64,000 nt of DNA from HdN1 sp964473645 (GTDB lineage: Bacteria; Pseudomonadota; Gammaproteobacteria; Pseudomonadales; Ketobacteraceae). Positions 9,173 through 17,201 of the stretch are shown here, in pieces. How positions within the stretch are numbered: position 1 is the first letter of the stretch; the number at the start of each line of letters is the position of its first letter. The position numbers and the translations under genes were made by a program. The notes beneath the pieces were generated by a model that saw only the letters and a list, made by a program, of their open reading frames with translations, ran no database searches and had not been told where the DNA came from. The stretch is from NCBI GenBank assembly GCA_964473645.1, contig CAYYPW010000023.1:1-64000 (forward strand). Reading direction: 5' to 3'.

Positions 9173-9955
9173 ATGCCAAAAGAAACGCTCATGAAGCCTG
9201 CCAAAACGTCTAGACACCTGCCTCACCTGCTTGCGGCCAGCGCACTCGCTGCCCTGATGTTTGCCGCCCCGGCGGCCTACACAGAAGAAGATCCCACCGC
9301 GATCGAAGGCGAGGAAGAACTGGAATACATCGAAATCGATGAAATCCTGATGGATGATGAAAAACCTGCTGAAAAAGCCGCTGCCGAAGAAGCACCGGCA
9401 GAGGATGAGGAATTCATCAATATCGATGAAGTGCTCTATGGCACCGAAGACCCGAACGAAATCAAGCGTATTCAACAGGCCGAAGAACAGGTCGTCGAAA
9501 CACCGACGCGCCAAAGTCTGGATACTGAAATGCAGACGCTGAAAGAAAAGGTCGTGAACGTCAATCGTGACCTGTTCGTGCTGGAAGAAGATTTGCTGTT
9601 TCCCTCCAGCACGCAGGTCAATGTATTTGTATCGATGGATGCTGATCAGTATTTCAAACTGGATGGCGTTACGCTGAAAATCAACGATCGCCCCATCAGC
9701 AATCATCTTTATACCAAGCGCGAAGTTGGCGCGTTGCAACGCGGTGCGGTGCAACGTCTTTACACGGGAAATTTGACCTCAGGCGAGCATGAACTGGTGG
9801 CGCTGGTCACAGGGATTGGCCCGGAAGGTCGCGAATACCGTCGCGCAGTCAGCGTGGCGTTTGAGAAAGGCAGCGACACCAAATATATCGAACTGAAAAT
9901 TCAGGGCGACAAGGTACGTCAGCAGCCGGCCTTTCGCTTTAAAGAATGGGAGTGA
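9173..9955 (+). CDS. Exported acidic protein with a duplicated short motif, motor operon
   Basis: A 260 aa protein with a signal peptide (hydrophobic 18-34, cleavage near AAYT). It is followed by a very acidic, Ala/Glu-rich disordered region containing two copies of a ten-residue motif, EYIEIDEILM (51-60) and EFINIDEVLY (80-89). After a short coiled-coil-like segment (about 115-140) comes a compact beta-rich domain (about 145-250). Acidic Ala-rich linkers can cause automatic mislabelling as dihydrolipoamide acyltransferase, but no lipoyl-Lys motif is visible. GAGGA precedes the ATG by 7 nt. The repeated motif looks like a tandem ligand for another subunit. The function is unknown. Confidence 0.75.
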   Translation: MPKETLMKPAKTSRHLPHLLAASALAALMFAAPAAYTEEDPTAIEGEEELEYIEIDEILMDDEKPAEKAAAEEAPAEDEEFINIDEVLYGTEDPNEIKRIQQAEEQVVETPTRQSLDTEMQTLKEKVVNVNRDLFVLEEDLLFPSSTQVNVFVSMDADQYFKLDGVTLKINDRPISNHLYTKREVGALQRGAVQRLYTGNLTSGEHELVALVTGIGPEGREYRRAVSVAFEKGSDTKYIELKIQGDKVRQQPAFRFKEWE

Positions 9956-12024
9956 TGACGTTGTCCACACGGATTCGTTGCTCCTCCATCAAACGTCTGA
10001 CGCTTGCCATTATCCTGGCGGGTGGCGTGTCTGCGAACGCGCAGGCGGCCTGGTCGTTTAATTTCAATAACTGGTCATTCGAGAACAAACCCGATAAGCC
10101 GGCGCCCACCTTGAGCAGCGAGCACGAAGTCAAGGATCTGGCCTACGGCGATTTTTTGTTTGATTATTTTCAGCAGCACTATTTTTCATCGCTGACCAAG
10201 TTGATGATCGGGGAACAACGGCAACAGCTTAAGCACAATAACGATCAGGCTCAGGTGCTGAAAGGTGCGCTGTTCGTTTCCTTTGGCATGCTGCAACAAG
10301 CCGAACAGATTTTCGATGCATTGCTGCCCACTGCCGCCACACGAGAAGATGCAAATAAAACCTGGTACACCTTGGCGGAATTGCATTACCGAAATGGTAA
10401 CGCTGCCCATGCCAATAGAATCCTCACAGAAAAGGTGCAGCGCCCATCTGAAAAAATGGCGCCACGTATAAAACTGCTCAACGCGATGACCCTGCTGGAA
10501 CTGGAACGCCCAGACGAGGCCATGAAACAGCTCGAAGACGTGAAGGATGATCGGGAGCTGGGCATTTGGGCGCGTTACAATCTGGCGGCATCACTGGCCT
10601 CCGTCGATCGCACGGAAGAAGCCACCAAAATATTCCGCTCCATTTTAACGATGATTCCGACCGACCCTGAAACCGAAGCGTTACAGGATCGAGCGGCATT
10701 TGCCATGGGCATGAATTATTTTCGCCAGAAAAACTGGGAACAGGCGCAAGACTATCTGGATATGGTTCGCCTCAACGGTCAGGTGGCAGAACCAGCATTA
10801 CTAGCGTCGGGCTGGGTCGCCATCAATAATCGTGACAAGGTCGGCGCTCTGACTCCATGGATGCATTTGGCCGAGCGCTCTGCCTCACACCCTGCGGTGC
10901 AAGAAGCCTTATTGAACATCCCCTATGTCTATGAGGATGCTGGCGCCTTACGTGACGCGTTAGAGGCCTATCGCAACGCCGAGAACACCTTTATTGCCGA
11001 AAAAGCCTCTATTGAGGACGCCAAAGCCTTTGTATTACAGAAAGACTGGATTGATCGCATCAGCCCTGCCCCGTCGTTGAGCGATGATCCGATGGGGGAT
11101 TTGCCTTCCTTCGAATTCAATGTCGATGGCGCCTCCCCTTACCTTTACCGTTTCTTTGCCAGCAATGAATTTAACCAGAGCTATCAAAGCTACCGGGAAT
11201 TACAGCGCCTGCACCAGGTATTGAACCAGTGGCAGGCGCAAATGCCTGCGTTCAAGCAGATGATTGGTGCAAACGTGGAGCGCCTTGAAAAATTGCTGCC
11301 CGCGGCCCAAAGCAAAGTGGCGATGGCGGAAGGGTTTCGCAACAATGTGGTTGCTCGTCAGAATGCCATTTCCAACGAAGTCGATCGCATACTGAAAACC
11401 GAAGATGACTATGGCACGCCTGACGATGAGCAACTGAAAATCATCGATCGCATGAAAGCACTGGAACAGGCGCTCGCCAAATTATCAGACAGTGAATACG
11501 GCGAGGAAAAAGCCAAATTCCGCCTATTGAAAGGCTTGATGGCGTGGGATCTGGCCGACCAGGGACCACAGCGTCGCTGGCAACTGATCAAGCAACGTGC
11601 CCAACTGGAAAACCAACTGGTTGAACTGGAAGCCGTCATCGGTCGTGTCAAAAATGCACGCGAAGGCCAGATTCAACGCTTCCGCGCACAGGCCGAGCGA
11701 ATACAACAACTGGATCAGCAACTCGAAACACTGAAAACCGCTTCGATTCAGGCGTTGGCGAAGCATCGTAAATATATGCAGGCGATCGCACTCGACATCA
11801 TGAGTGAACAACAAACGCGTCTGGATCAGTTACGTGGCTACAGTTTGCTTTCGATTGCTCGACTGCAGGATCACGCCTACAGTGCAACGCGCAAACCTGT
11901 CGCGCCCCTCGCACCCTCGGCCATTACGCCGGAGGGAGTGAGTACCGATCCGGAATTGATGCCGGAAAAACCCGTACGATCAGGCCCAAAAACCATGATG
12001 GAAGCCATTAAAGGCTGGTTCTAG
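9946..12024 (+). CDS. Exported TPR/coiled-coil protein, last gene of the motor operon
   Basis: A 692 aa protein with a cleavable signal peptide (ending near AQAAWSF) and TPR-like helical repeats over about 85-370. Two long coiled-coil stretches follow (about 415-490 and 535-620, rich in Gln, Leu, Glu and Arg), then a short Pro-rich tail. No lipobox is seen, so it is probably a soluble periplasmic or peripherally bound structural protein. The start is uncertain: ATG 9946, ATG 9955 and TTG 9961 are all in frame around a single GGGAG; the signal peptide is intact in each case. It overlaps the preceding gene by up to 10 nt and ends 7 bp from a converging gene, marking the operon end. Confidence 0.8.
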   Translation: MGVMTLSTRIRCSSIKRLTLAIILAGGVSANAQAAWSFNFNNWSFENKPDKPAPTLSSEHEVKDLAYGDFLFDYFQQHYFSSLTKLMIGEQRQQLKHNNDQAQVLKGALFVSFGMLQQAEQIFDALLPTAATREDANKTWYTLAELHYRNGNAAHANRILTEKVQRPSEKMAPRIKLLNAMTLLELERPDEAMKQLEDVKDDRELGIWARYNLAASLASVDRTEEATKIFRSILTMIPTDPETEALQDRAAFAMGMNYFRQKNWEQAQDYLDMVRLNGQVAEPALLASGWVAINNRDKVGALTPWMHLAERSASHPAVQEALLNIPYVYEDAGALRDALEAYRNAENTFIAEKASIEDAKAFVLQKDWIDRISPAPSLSDDPMGDLPSFEFNVDGASPYLYRFFASNEFNQSYQSYRELQRLHQVLNQWQAQMPAFKQMIGANVERLEKLLPAAQSKVAMAEGFRNNVVARQNAISNEVDRILKTEDDYGTPDDEQLKIIDRMKALEQALAKLSDSEYGEEKAKFRLLKGLMAWDLADQGPQRRWQLIKQRAQLENQLVELEAVIGRVKNAREGQIQRFRAQAERIQQLDQQLETLKTASIQALAKHRKYMQAIALDIMSEQQTRLDQLRGYSLLSIARLQDHAYSATRKPVAPLAPSAITPEGVSTDPELMPEKPVRSGPKTMMEAIKGWF

Positions 12025-12031
12025 GCTGCCG

Positions 12032-13756
12032 CTATTCCTCGGCGTGTTTTGAAACATCACTGTCGCTGTGTGCCGCAAGGGTGAAATTATTCTTGCCGGC
12101 ACGCTTGGTGGCATACATCGCTTCGTCGGCCTGTTTCATCAATGTATCGAGACTGAGCCCGCATCCCGGGAAATACATGGCCACGCCAATGCTGGTCGAT
12201 AAATTCGCGGAATGCGCATCGAAATTAAAGGGTTTGTTCGCCACCTCAATAATTTTGGTCGCAATGATACGCACATCGTCGATGCCGTTTGCCAACGATT
12301 CCAACACGATGACAAACTCATCCCCTGCCAAGCGCGCAACGGTATCAACCTCGCGAACCGTCGCACGCAAGCGTTGGGCAAACTCAATCAACACCAGATC
12401 GCCAGCTTCATGCCCATAGCGATCATTGACGCCCTTGAAGCCGTCGAGATCCAGAAACATCAGCGCCAACGGCTTCTTCCAGCGATCAGCACGCGCCATG
12501 GCCTGCGGCAGGCGTTCGGTCAAGGCCCTGCGATTGGGCAACCCCGTCAGAACATCCTGCAAGGCTTGTTGCGCAAGCATGCGCTCCCATTGCTTTCGCT
12601 CGGTGATATCGTGAATGAAGGCATCAAAGACCCATTGATTCCGATGGCTGCGTTTACCAATACTCAGCTCGACGGGAATTTCAGCGCCCTCTCGCGTCAC
12701 TGCCGTCATTTGTACGCGCTTGTTTAAAACCGTTGCCACACCGGTTTCCAGATAGCGTTGCAAGCCTTTTCTATGCCCTTCGCGCCAGGCTGGGGGCACA
12801 ATCAATTCGCTGAGCATCTGCCCGATTGCCTCTTGCTCCGACCACCCAAACATCAACGTGGCTTGATGATTCCATGCGTTTATTCGGCCCTGTGCATCCA
12901 TCGTTATAAAAGCGTCGTTGGCGCGTTCGATAATACTGCGTTGTGCTGCCTCACTTTCCTGCAAAAGGGCCGTGCGTTCTGCGACACGATGCTCCAGGGT
13001 CGCGTTTGACAGTTCCAACGCATGTTCCCTATCAGCCAGCGTGTCCAGCATGGCATTAAATGATGACGCTAATTGCCCGACCTCGTTGGCATCATGCGTT
13101 TTGACACGACGTTCACGCTGGCCGGCGCGCGTGTCTTCAGCAATTTGCAGCAATTCATAAAGTTGGTGCAATAAGCGCTTGGACACCCGATACGCAAGCA
13201 ATATTCCCAACACGATGGCCACAATGGCGTAAGCAGCGCCATCAAAGGTTACTTTCTGTAGGTTTTCACGACTTTTTTCTTTTCCGGTACTAAAGCGTGC
13301 CCACCCTAATACGTCGTCCTTCCATAACACGGGCATTACAACATCAATCATGCGTTCATTATCGATTAACGCCCTGGCCTCAGGGCGACCGGTAATAAAA
13401 TCGAGACTGATCGCATCGGAAAGATGCGCCCCCACTTTTGTCGTATCCGTATGAGCAAGCACTTTACCTGACTCATCGACAATCATGGCGTAACGTAATT
13501 CCGGGTATCCGGTCATGCCATTGACGATTTCCTGCAGGGTTGCCAGATTGCCGCTGAGCATTTCATCGGTCGCGTGACGCGCCATCCCTTGTACCAGGCT
13601 AAGATTGCGCGCAGCCTGTTGATCATGCAAAAACGTACGCTGACGTGTTACCAGATCAATCACGAAAACGGTCATGAGTATGGTATGAACGGCCGCGATG
13701 GTGATGATCAACTGTTGCCTGATTGAAAGATGGGAGAGCCCGAAACCCAATCGCAT
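12032..13756 (-). CDS. Membrane-bound PAS-GGDEF diguanylate cyclase
   Basis: A 574 aa sensor that makes c-di-GMP. Order: TM1 (13-35), periplasmic sensory domain (36-172), TM2 (173-190), HAMP (191-245), short coiled coil, PAS (268-390), GGDEF domain (400-560). The active-site motif is AGDEF (477-481), an accepted variant, with the metal-binding DLDGFK at 436-441. An RxxD inhibitory site (REVD, 468-471) lies five residues upstream, so product feedback inhibition is expected. It starts 3 bp after the PhnD-like lipoprotein gene, so the two are co-transcribed. The partner may deliver the signal to the periplasmic domain. The gene converges on the motor operon, which makes c-di-GMP control of that machine a testable idea only. 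Confidence 0.92.
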   Translation of the reverse strand: MRLGFGLSHLSIRQQLIITIAAVHTILMTVFVIDLVTRQRTFLHDQQAARNLSLVQGMARHATDEMLSGNLATLQEIVNGMTGYPELRYAMIVDESGKVLAHTDTTKVGAHLSDAISLDFITGRPEARALIDNERMIDVVMPVLWKDDVLGWARFSTGKEKSRENLQKVTFDGAAYAIVAIVLGILLAYRVSKRLLHQLYELLQIAEDTRAGQRERRVKTHDANEVGQLASSFNAMLDTLADREHALELSNATLEHRVAERTALLQESEAAQRSIIERANDAFITMDAQGRINAWNHQATLMFGWSEQEAIGQMLSELIVPPAWREGHRKGLQRYLETGVATVLNKRVQMTAVTREGAEIPVELSIGKRSHRNQWVFDAFIHDITERKQWERMLAQQALQDVLTGLPNRRALTERLPQAMARADRWKKPLALMFLDLDGFKGVNDRYGHEAGDLVLIEFAQRLRATVREVDTVARLAGDEFVIVLESLANGIDDVRIIATKIIEVANKPFNFDAHSANLSTSIGVAMYFPGCGLSLDTLMKQADEAMYATKRAGKNNFTLAAHSDSDVSKHAEE

Positions 13757-13759
13757 ATA

Positions 13760-14710
13760 TTATTTTCCTGGTTTCACAGGTCTTACCTGCGCTTCAAATT
13801 CGGCGATGAAGGCACGCATGGGGGCATAGGTCTGATTATTGGCGCGTTCAAAGCGGCTTAGCTCCATGGGCTGTAAAATTTTTTGGCCTTCTTCGGTTTC
13901 ATGTAGGGTTTCCAATAGCTTGGCAATACGTTCAACCAGATCCGCGGGCACATCGTTGCGCGCAACCAGGGCGTTATTGAGCAATGAAGGCGTTTCCCAC
14001 TTTACGTCAATTTGTTCTGCCAGCGCTGGATGCTGTTTGGCAAAGGCCCGCCAAGGGGGTGGCCAGGTAACTCCCGCGACACTCTCGCCCAATACGACGC
14101 TCATGATGGCGCTTTCCTGGGTGCCGACATAGCGATTATCGAGTTCGCGCATGACATCAATACCCTGTTGATGCAAGAACCATTGCGGCATGATCGCGGC
14201 AGCCAAGGCGGTAGGGGCAGGATAGCTAATCGATTTTCCGCGTAAATCACGGGGGTGTTCCAGCCCCGAATCCTTGCGCACCAAAATGATGCCTCTGAAA
14301 TTCTGGTCGTCACCCATTTTGGCAAAGACACTATACCCATGCCGAAATGATTCAATGGTTTGGTAAGGATTCGGCAAGGCCAGATGCAACTTGCGTTCGA
14401 TCAGTTTGTTTTCGAAAGCAGCATAGTCGGAGGATGCCTCCAGTCGCAGGGTCGTTGGCGCGAGCTGCGCATTGAGGTAGCGAACAAGTGGTTGATAGAT
14501 ATCAAATAGTCGGTTCGGTGCATGCAGCGGATGCACAGCAAAAGAATAAATAGTCTGCTGTTGGTGCGGGGACTGAAAGCTGTACTTGGGTTCGTAGAGC
14601 GGTTCTTGTTGTTGCTTGCAGCCCAGCAGCGCAGAAACAAACACCAGCAGCATCATAGACAGCCGACATCGCTTCATTGTCCGACAGAAACTGAAAACAC
14701 GCACAAACAT
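13760..14710 (-). CDS. PhnD-like phosphate/phosphonate-type periplasmic binding lipoprotein
   Basis: A 316 aa substrate-binding-fold protein of the PhnD/PtxB group (YSFAVHP... LEASSDYAAFENKL... VRKDSGLEHPRDLRGKSIS). The signal peptide ends in a lipobox SALLGC (Cys31), so it is membrane-anchored. No ABC permease or ATPase gene lies near it; instead it is directly followed by a sensor diguanylate cyclase. Orphan PhnD-like proteins of this kind often act as periplasmic sensor subunits for a membrane receptor rather than in uptake, and that is the likelier role here. The ligand is unknown. ATG 14710 is used; ATG 14677 is an alternative that keeps the lipobox. Confidence 0.85.
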   Translation of the reverse strand: MFVRVFSFCRTMKRCRLSMMLLVFVSALLGCKQQQEPLYEPKYSFQSPHQQQTIYSFAVHPLHAPNRLFDIYQPLVRYLNAQLAPTTLRLEASSDYAAFENKLIERKLHLALPNPYQTIESFRHGYSVFAKMGDDQNFRGIILVRKDSGLEHPRDLRGKSISYPAPTALAAAIMPQWFLHQQGIDVMRELDNRYVGTQESAIMSVVLGESVAGVTWPPPWRAFAKQHPALAEQIDVKWETPSLLNNALVARNDVPADLVERIAKLLETLHETEEGQKILQPMELSRFERANNQTYAPMRAFIAEFEAQVRPVKPGK

Positions 14711-15041
14711 TGTCGTTATTACTCTTTCTTTTTCTTTTGTCTCAGGTGGTTTCTAAAATAATAGCTGCTTTTACTGTGGCTTCCAGACGTGGAACCCTGT
14801 CGTCCCCTGCCAAACGCTGTACTTTATTAATGCTCGAAACACACCACGGAATAACGCAACACCTGGCTCTGACGAGGCTTTCAAAGCGCACTGCAACAAT
14901 CACAACTATTTACTTCATGAGCGTCTGGAACAAGATTGTAATGTTCCCAGGTAAAGCCAACGCCGCAGACGGGAATGACCTTGCTGTGAAAGGGCGTCCA
15001 TCGAGATTGGCGCATCTAATTTTGATAAGGCAACCCCAACC
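14711..15041. other. Divergent intergenic region
   Basis: A 331 bp gap between the minus-strand PhnD-like gene and the plus-strand receiver/HTH gene. Both promoters should lie here. I see no clear hairpin, repeat or consensus promoter. The open frame that crosses it lacks a credible start and is hydrophobic by chance composition. Confidence 0.4.
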
Positions 15042-15653
15042 ATGCAACCCCCGGGCATTTTTCATCATTTCATTAACCGAATTCAGCTTGGCGTCGAAGA
15101 TCGTGTGCTATGCAAGCAATTACTGGAATTATTGCAACCCATGGCCCCCTCAGCCGATTTTCGCTGCACGCACACCCACAAAGATACGGCCAAACTGATT
15201 TCGCGCTGGCATCCCGCATTACTGATCATTGAATTGGCATTTAACGACGAGAACTTTCTTTCGCATATCGATGGGGATTTAACACTTCCCCTGGCGCCGT
15301 TCACGCTCGGCATTGCAGACCACACCAGTGGCGCCGATGTGGCGCAGGCCATGCGTTATGGGTTTTCTGATGTGATTGACAAGCCTATCGACGCTGATGT
15401 CTTTCAACGCAAGGTACACACCACGGTGACGCGTCTTCCACTACTGCCAGTACACATCGGTCAGATTGTGTATCCGTACCTGTATAGCGGTACACCTATG
15501 CAAATGAGAAAATTATTTGACGATATCGACCATTACATTTTTGATTTGGCGCTACAAATCAACAGTTCGAAAAATGGCGTTAGCAAAATGTTGGGAATTT
15601 CTCGTCAACTGGTCCAATACCGTTTAAAAAAGCCTAACGCACCACAACATTAA
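15042..15653 (+). CDS. Degenerate receiver domain fused to a Fis-type helix-turn-helix
   Basis: A 203 aa probable DNA-binding regulator. Residues about 18-130 fit a response-regulator receiver: beta-3 region PALLIIELAF, then VAQAMRYGFSDVIDKPID with the conserved Lys114-Pro115. The phospho-acceptor position is Glu64 instead of Asp, and the usual acidic pair at the start is absent, so phosphorylation is unlikely and the domain may be locked. The C-terminus has a Fis-like HTH (NGVSKMLGISRQLVQYRLKK, about 178-197). No AAA+ domain is present, so it is not a sigma-54 activator. The ribosome binding site is weak. Its targets are unknown; nearby candidates are the divergent PhnD-like/cyclase pair and the secreted protein downstream. 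Confidence 0.7.
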   Translation: MQPPGIFHHFINRIQLGVEDRVLCKQLLELLQPMAPSADFRCTHTHKDTAKLISRWHPALLIIELAFNDENFLSHIDGDLTLPLAPFTLGIADHTSGADVAQAMRYGFSDVIDKPIDADVFQRKVHTTVTRLPLLPVHIGQIVYPYLYSGTPMQMRKLFDDIDHYIFDLALQINSSKNGVSKMLGISRQLVQYRLKKPNAPQH

Positions 15654-15952
15654 AAGAAATCCTCCACTACGCAGGCCTGTTTTAAAAAATCGGCATTTAA
15701 TCACATCTCAATCCTAAACAATTAATACAAACCAACGACAAACAATGCACTGAACGGCTTCAACCGCATGAAAAAACGCATTTTTTGTTACGAAAAACGT
15801 CGAGACCCGCAAAAATATTGGCAATGGTAGCGCCGAAGCGATTGCATAAGAATGCGCATGTTCGTCGATGTCCTGCCACCACATCAGACGGCGAACACCA
15901 ACGCATTAAAACAAAATTGCAGCAAGAGCCATTAAAAAAAGAGAGCACTGCC
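15654..15952. other. Intergenic region upstream of the small secreted protein
   Basis: About 300 bp without a supported gene. An upstream extension of the next frame (from 15785) is possible, but the signal peptide begins cleanly at 15953, so this stretch is probably untranslated leader and promoter. A purine-rich AAAAAAAGAGAG lies just upstream of that ATG. I see no other structure. Confidence 0.4.
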
Positions 15953-16414
15953 ATGAAAAAACTTGTTCTTACGTCGATTGCATTGGTCGGAATCACCGCA
16001 TTCGCTCAACCCGTCGTCGCCGCAGACAATGCACAAACGTTTAACGGAGCCTATTGCGATAATTACTACGGCAGCCAGGCAACAGCGGTTAACCATCAAT
16101 ACAACGGTATTTACAACACAACGGCCGCTGGTGTGTATGTACAATGCCCACTCGTCGTTGATGAAGTCACCAATGTTACAGGTACCAACTGGGTAAGATT
16201 GCATTACACGGGCAATAACACCATTACCTGTTATTTGTATTCGATGAACGGAAATGGAACGATTCGCCAAACACAAACGGGTAGCCGTGTGGGCACCGGA
16301 TGGTTCTCGATACCCAATATCAACACCGATGATTATTGGGGAACCTATTCGATGCATTGCTATTTACCTGGAGGCGGCACATTAAATACTGTACACATGT
16401 CGGAAAAACCCTGA
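15953..16414 (+). CDS. Small secreted protein, unrecognised family
   Basis: A 153 aa protein with a textbook signal peptide (MKKLVLTSIALVG..., cleavage after VVAA near residue 24). The mature part is rich in Asn, Thr, Tyr and Gly, has four cysteines (in GAYCDNY, VQCPLV, ITCYLY and MHCYLP) able to form two disulfides, and looks beta-rich, like a small extracellular adhesion or binding domain. I do not recognise the family. The start at 15953 is chosen because the signal sequence starts there. The composition, with many AAC/ACA codons, is typical of secreted beta proteins and differs from its neighbours. A hairpin follows the stop. Confidence 0.75.
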   Translation: MKKLVLTSIALVGITAFAQPVVAADNAQTFNGAYCDNYYGSQATAVNHQYNGIYNTTAAGVYVQCPLVVDEVTNVTGTNWVRLHYTGNNTITCYLYSMNGNGTIRQTQTGSRVGTGWFSIPNINTDDYWGTYSMHCYLPGGGTLNTVHMSEKP

Positions 16415-16425
16415 GTCATTGTATG

Positions 16426-16454
16426 GCGTAGAGATTGTCCCCCAGTCTCTACGC
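16426..16454 (+). terminator. Stem-loop after the small secreted protein gene
   Basis: A perfect 9 bp stem, GCGTAGAGA paired with TCTCTACGC, around an 11 nt loop, located 12 bp after the stop codon. No T-tract follows, so it is not a canonical Rho-independent terminator; it may stabilise the mRNA 3' end or separate this gene from the next. Confidence 0.45.
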
Positions 16455-16492
16455 ACCGACTTCATCCTACGTGATGCACAACAGGAGGGAAT

Positions 16493-17164
16493 ATGAACCA
16501 TCAGCAGATTTATTTACCCATCAGCATTTTGCTCGTCGCAGGTTTTGTGGGTAAAACCTGGCATGATGCATCCTCATCAAATCAGAACACAGAAAACCTG
16601 GTCGAGCCGTATGTAATAGAAGAAAGGGTGATAACAGAAAGCCCGTCCAGGCAGGTTGCACGCCCGCTCGAATCGATTAGCGTACAACATGCAGCCCCTG
16701 CCAATCACTCAAGCCAATCGAATACGCCAACGTCGACGAGCACCCTGTCGCCTCTGGATACAGAAAGCGCAGCACCACCCGTTGCAGACCCTGTAAATTC
16801 CCCCTCAGAAGAAGATGAATCACTCAAAGAAATGATCAACGAGCTTGATGCTGCTTTTCACGCACAATCTACAGACGAACACTGGTCGATGAATTCCAGC
16901 AATCAGATTTATGCCTATTTCGACCAAATGTCACAGCAGGAAAGCAATTTCGGCTCAGAATTGCGCAGCGTCGAATGCCGCGCCAGCCTGTGCAAAGTGG
17001 AAGTCCTGCATGAAAGTTCGGTTGCAGCGGATGAGTTTTTTCTGCGCTTTCCAGGCAGTGTAGGCAGCGCGTTACCCAGTATCAGTTACCAATTCGAGAA
17101 TATGCCTGATGGAAAAATCAATGTGCTGATGTTTCTTGCCAGTGCGACGGACACTGCCCGCTAA
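16493..17164 (+). CDS. Membrane-anchored or exported protein with a CxxxxC motif, unknown function
   Basis: A 223 aa protein with an N-terminal hydrophobic helix (about 6-22, no clear cleavage site), then a Ser/Thr/Pro-rich linker (25-105) and a C-terminal domain (about 110-223). That domain contains VECRASLCKVEV, whose cysteine pair probably forms a disulfide; similar 'CRxxLCrVE' segments occur in uncharacterised exported proteins of Proteobacteria. I cannot name a function. AGGAGG lies 6 nt upstream of the ATG. It converges on the ABC-export operon, leaving 37 bp between the stops. Confidence 0.7.
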   Translation: MNHQQIYLPISILLVAGFVGKTWHDASSSNQNTENLVEPYVIEERVITESPSRQVARPLESISVQHAAPANHSSQSNTPTSTSTLSPLDTESAAPPVADPVNSPSEEDESLKEMINELDAAFHAQSTDEHWSMNSSNQIYAYFDQMSQQESNFGSELRSVECRASLCKVEVLHESSVAADEFFLRFPGSVGSALPSISYQFENMPDGKINVLMFLASATDTAR

Positions 17165-17201
17165 ACGCGTAGCAACCCACAGACTCGCAAAAAGCACAGC
17201 G

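Noticed and set aside
8996..9754. Minus-strand open frame of 252 codons across the thioredoxin and acidic protein genes
   Set aside because: Phe/His-rich antisense translation of an acidic coding region, with both sense genes well supported.
14710..15198. Plus-strand hydrophobic open frame of 162 codons
   Set aside because: It overlaps the receiver/HTH gene in another frame, has no ribosome binding site and no domain.
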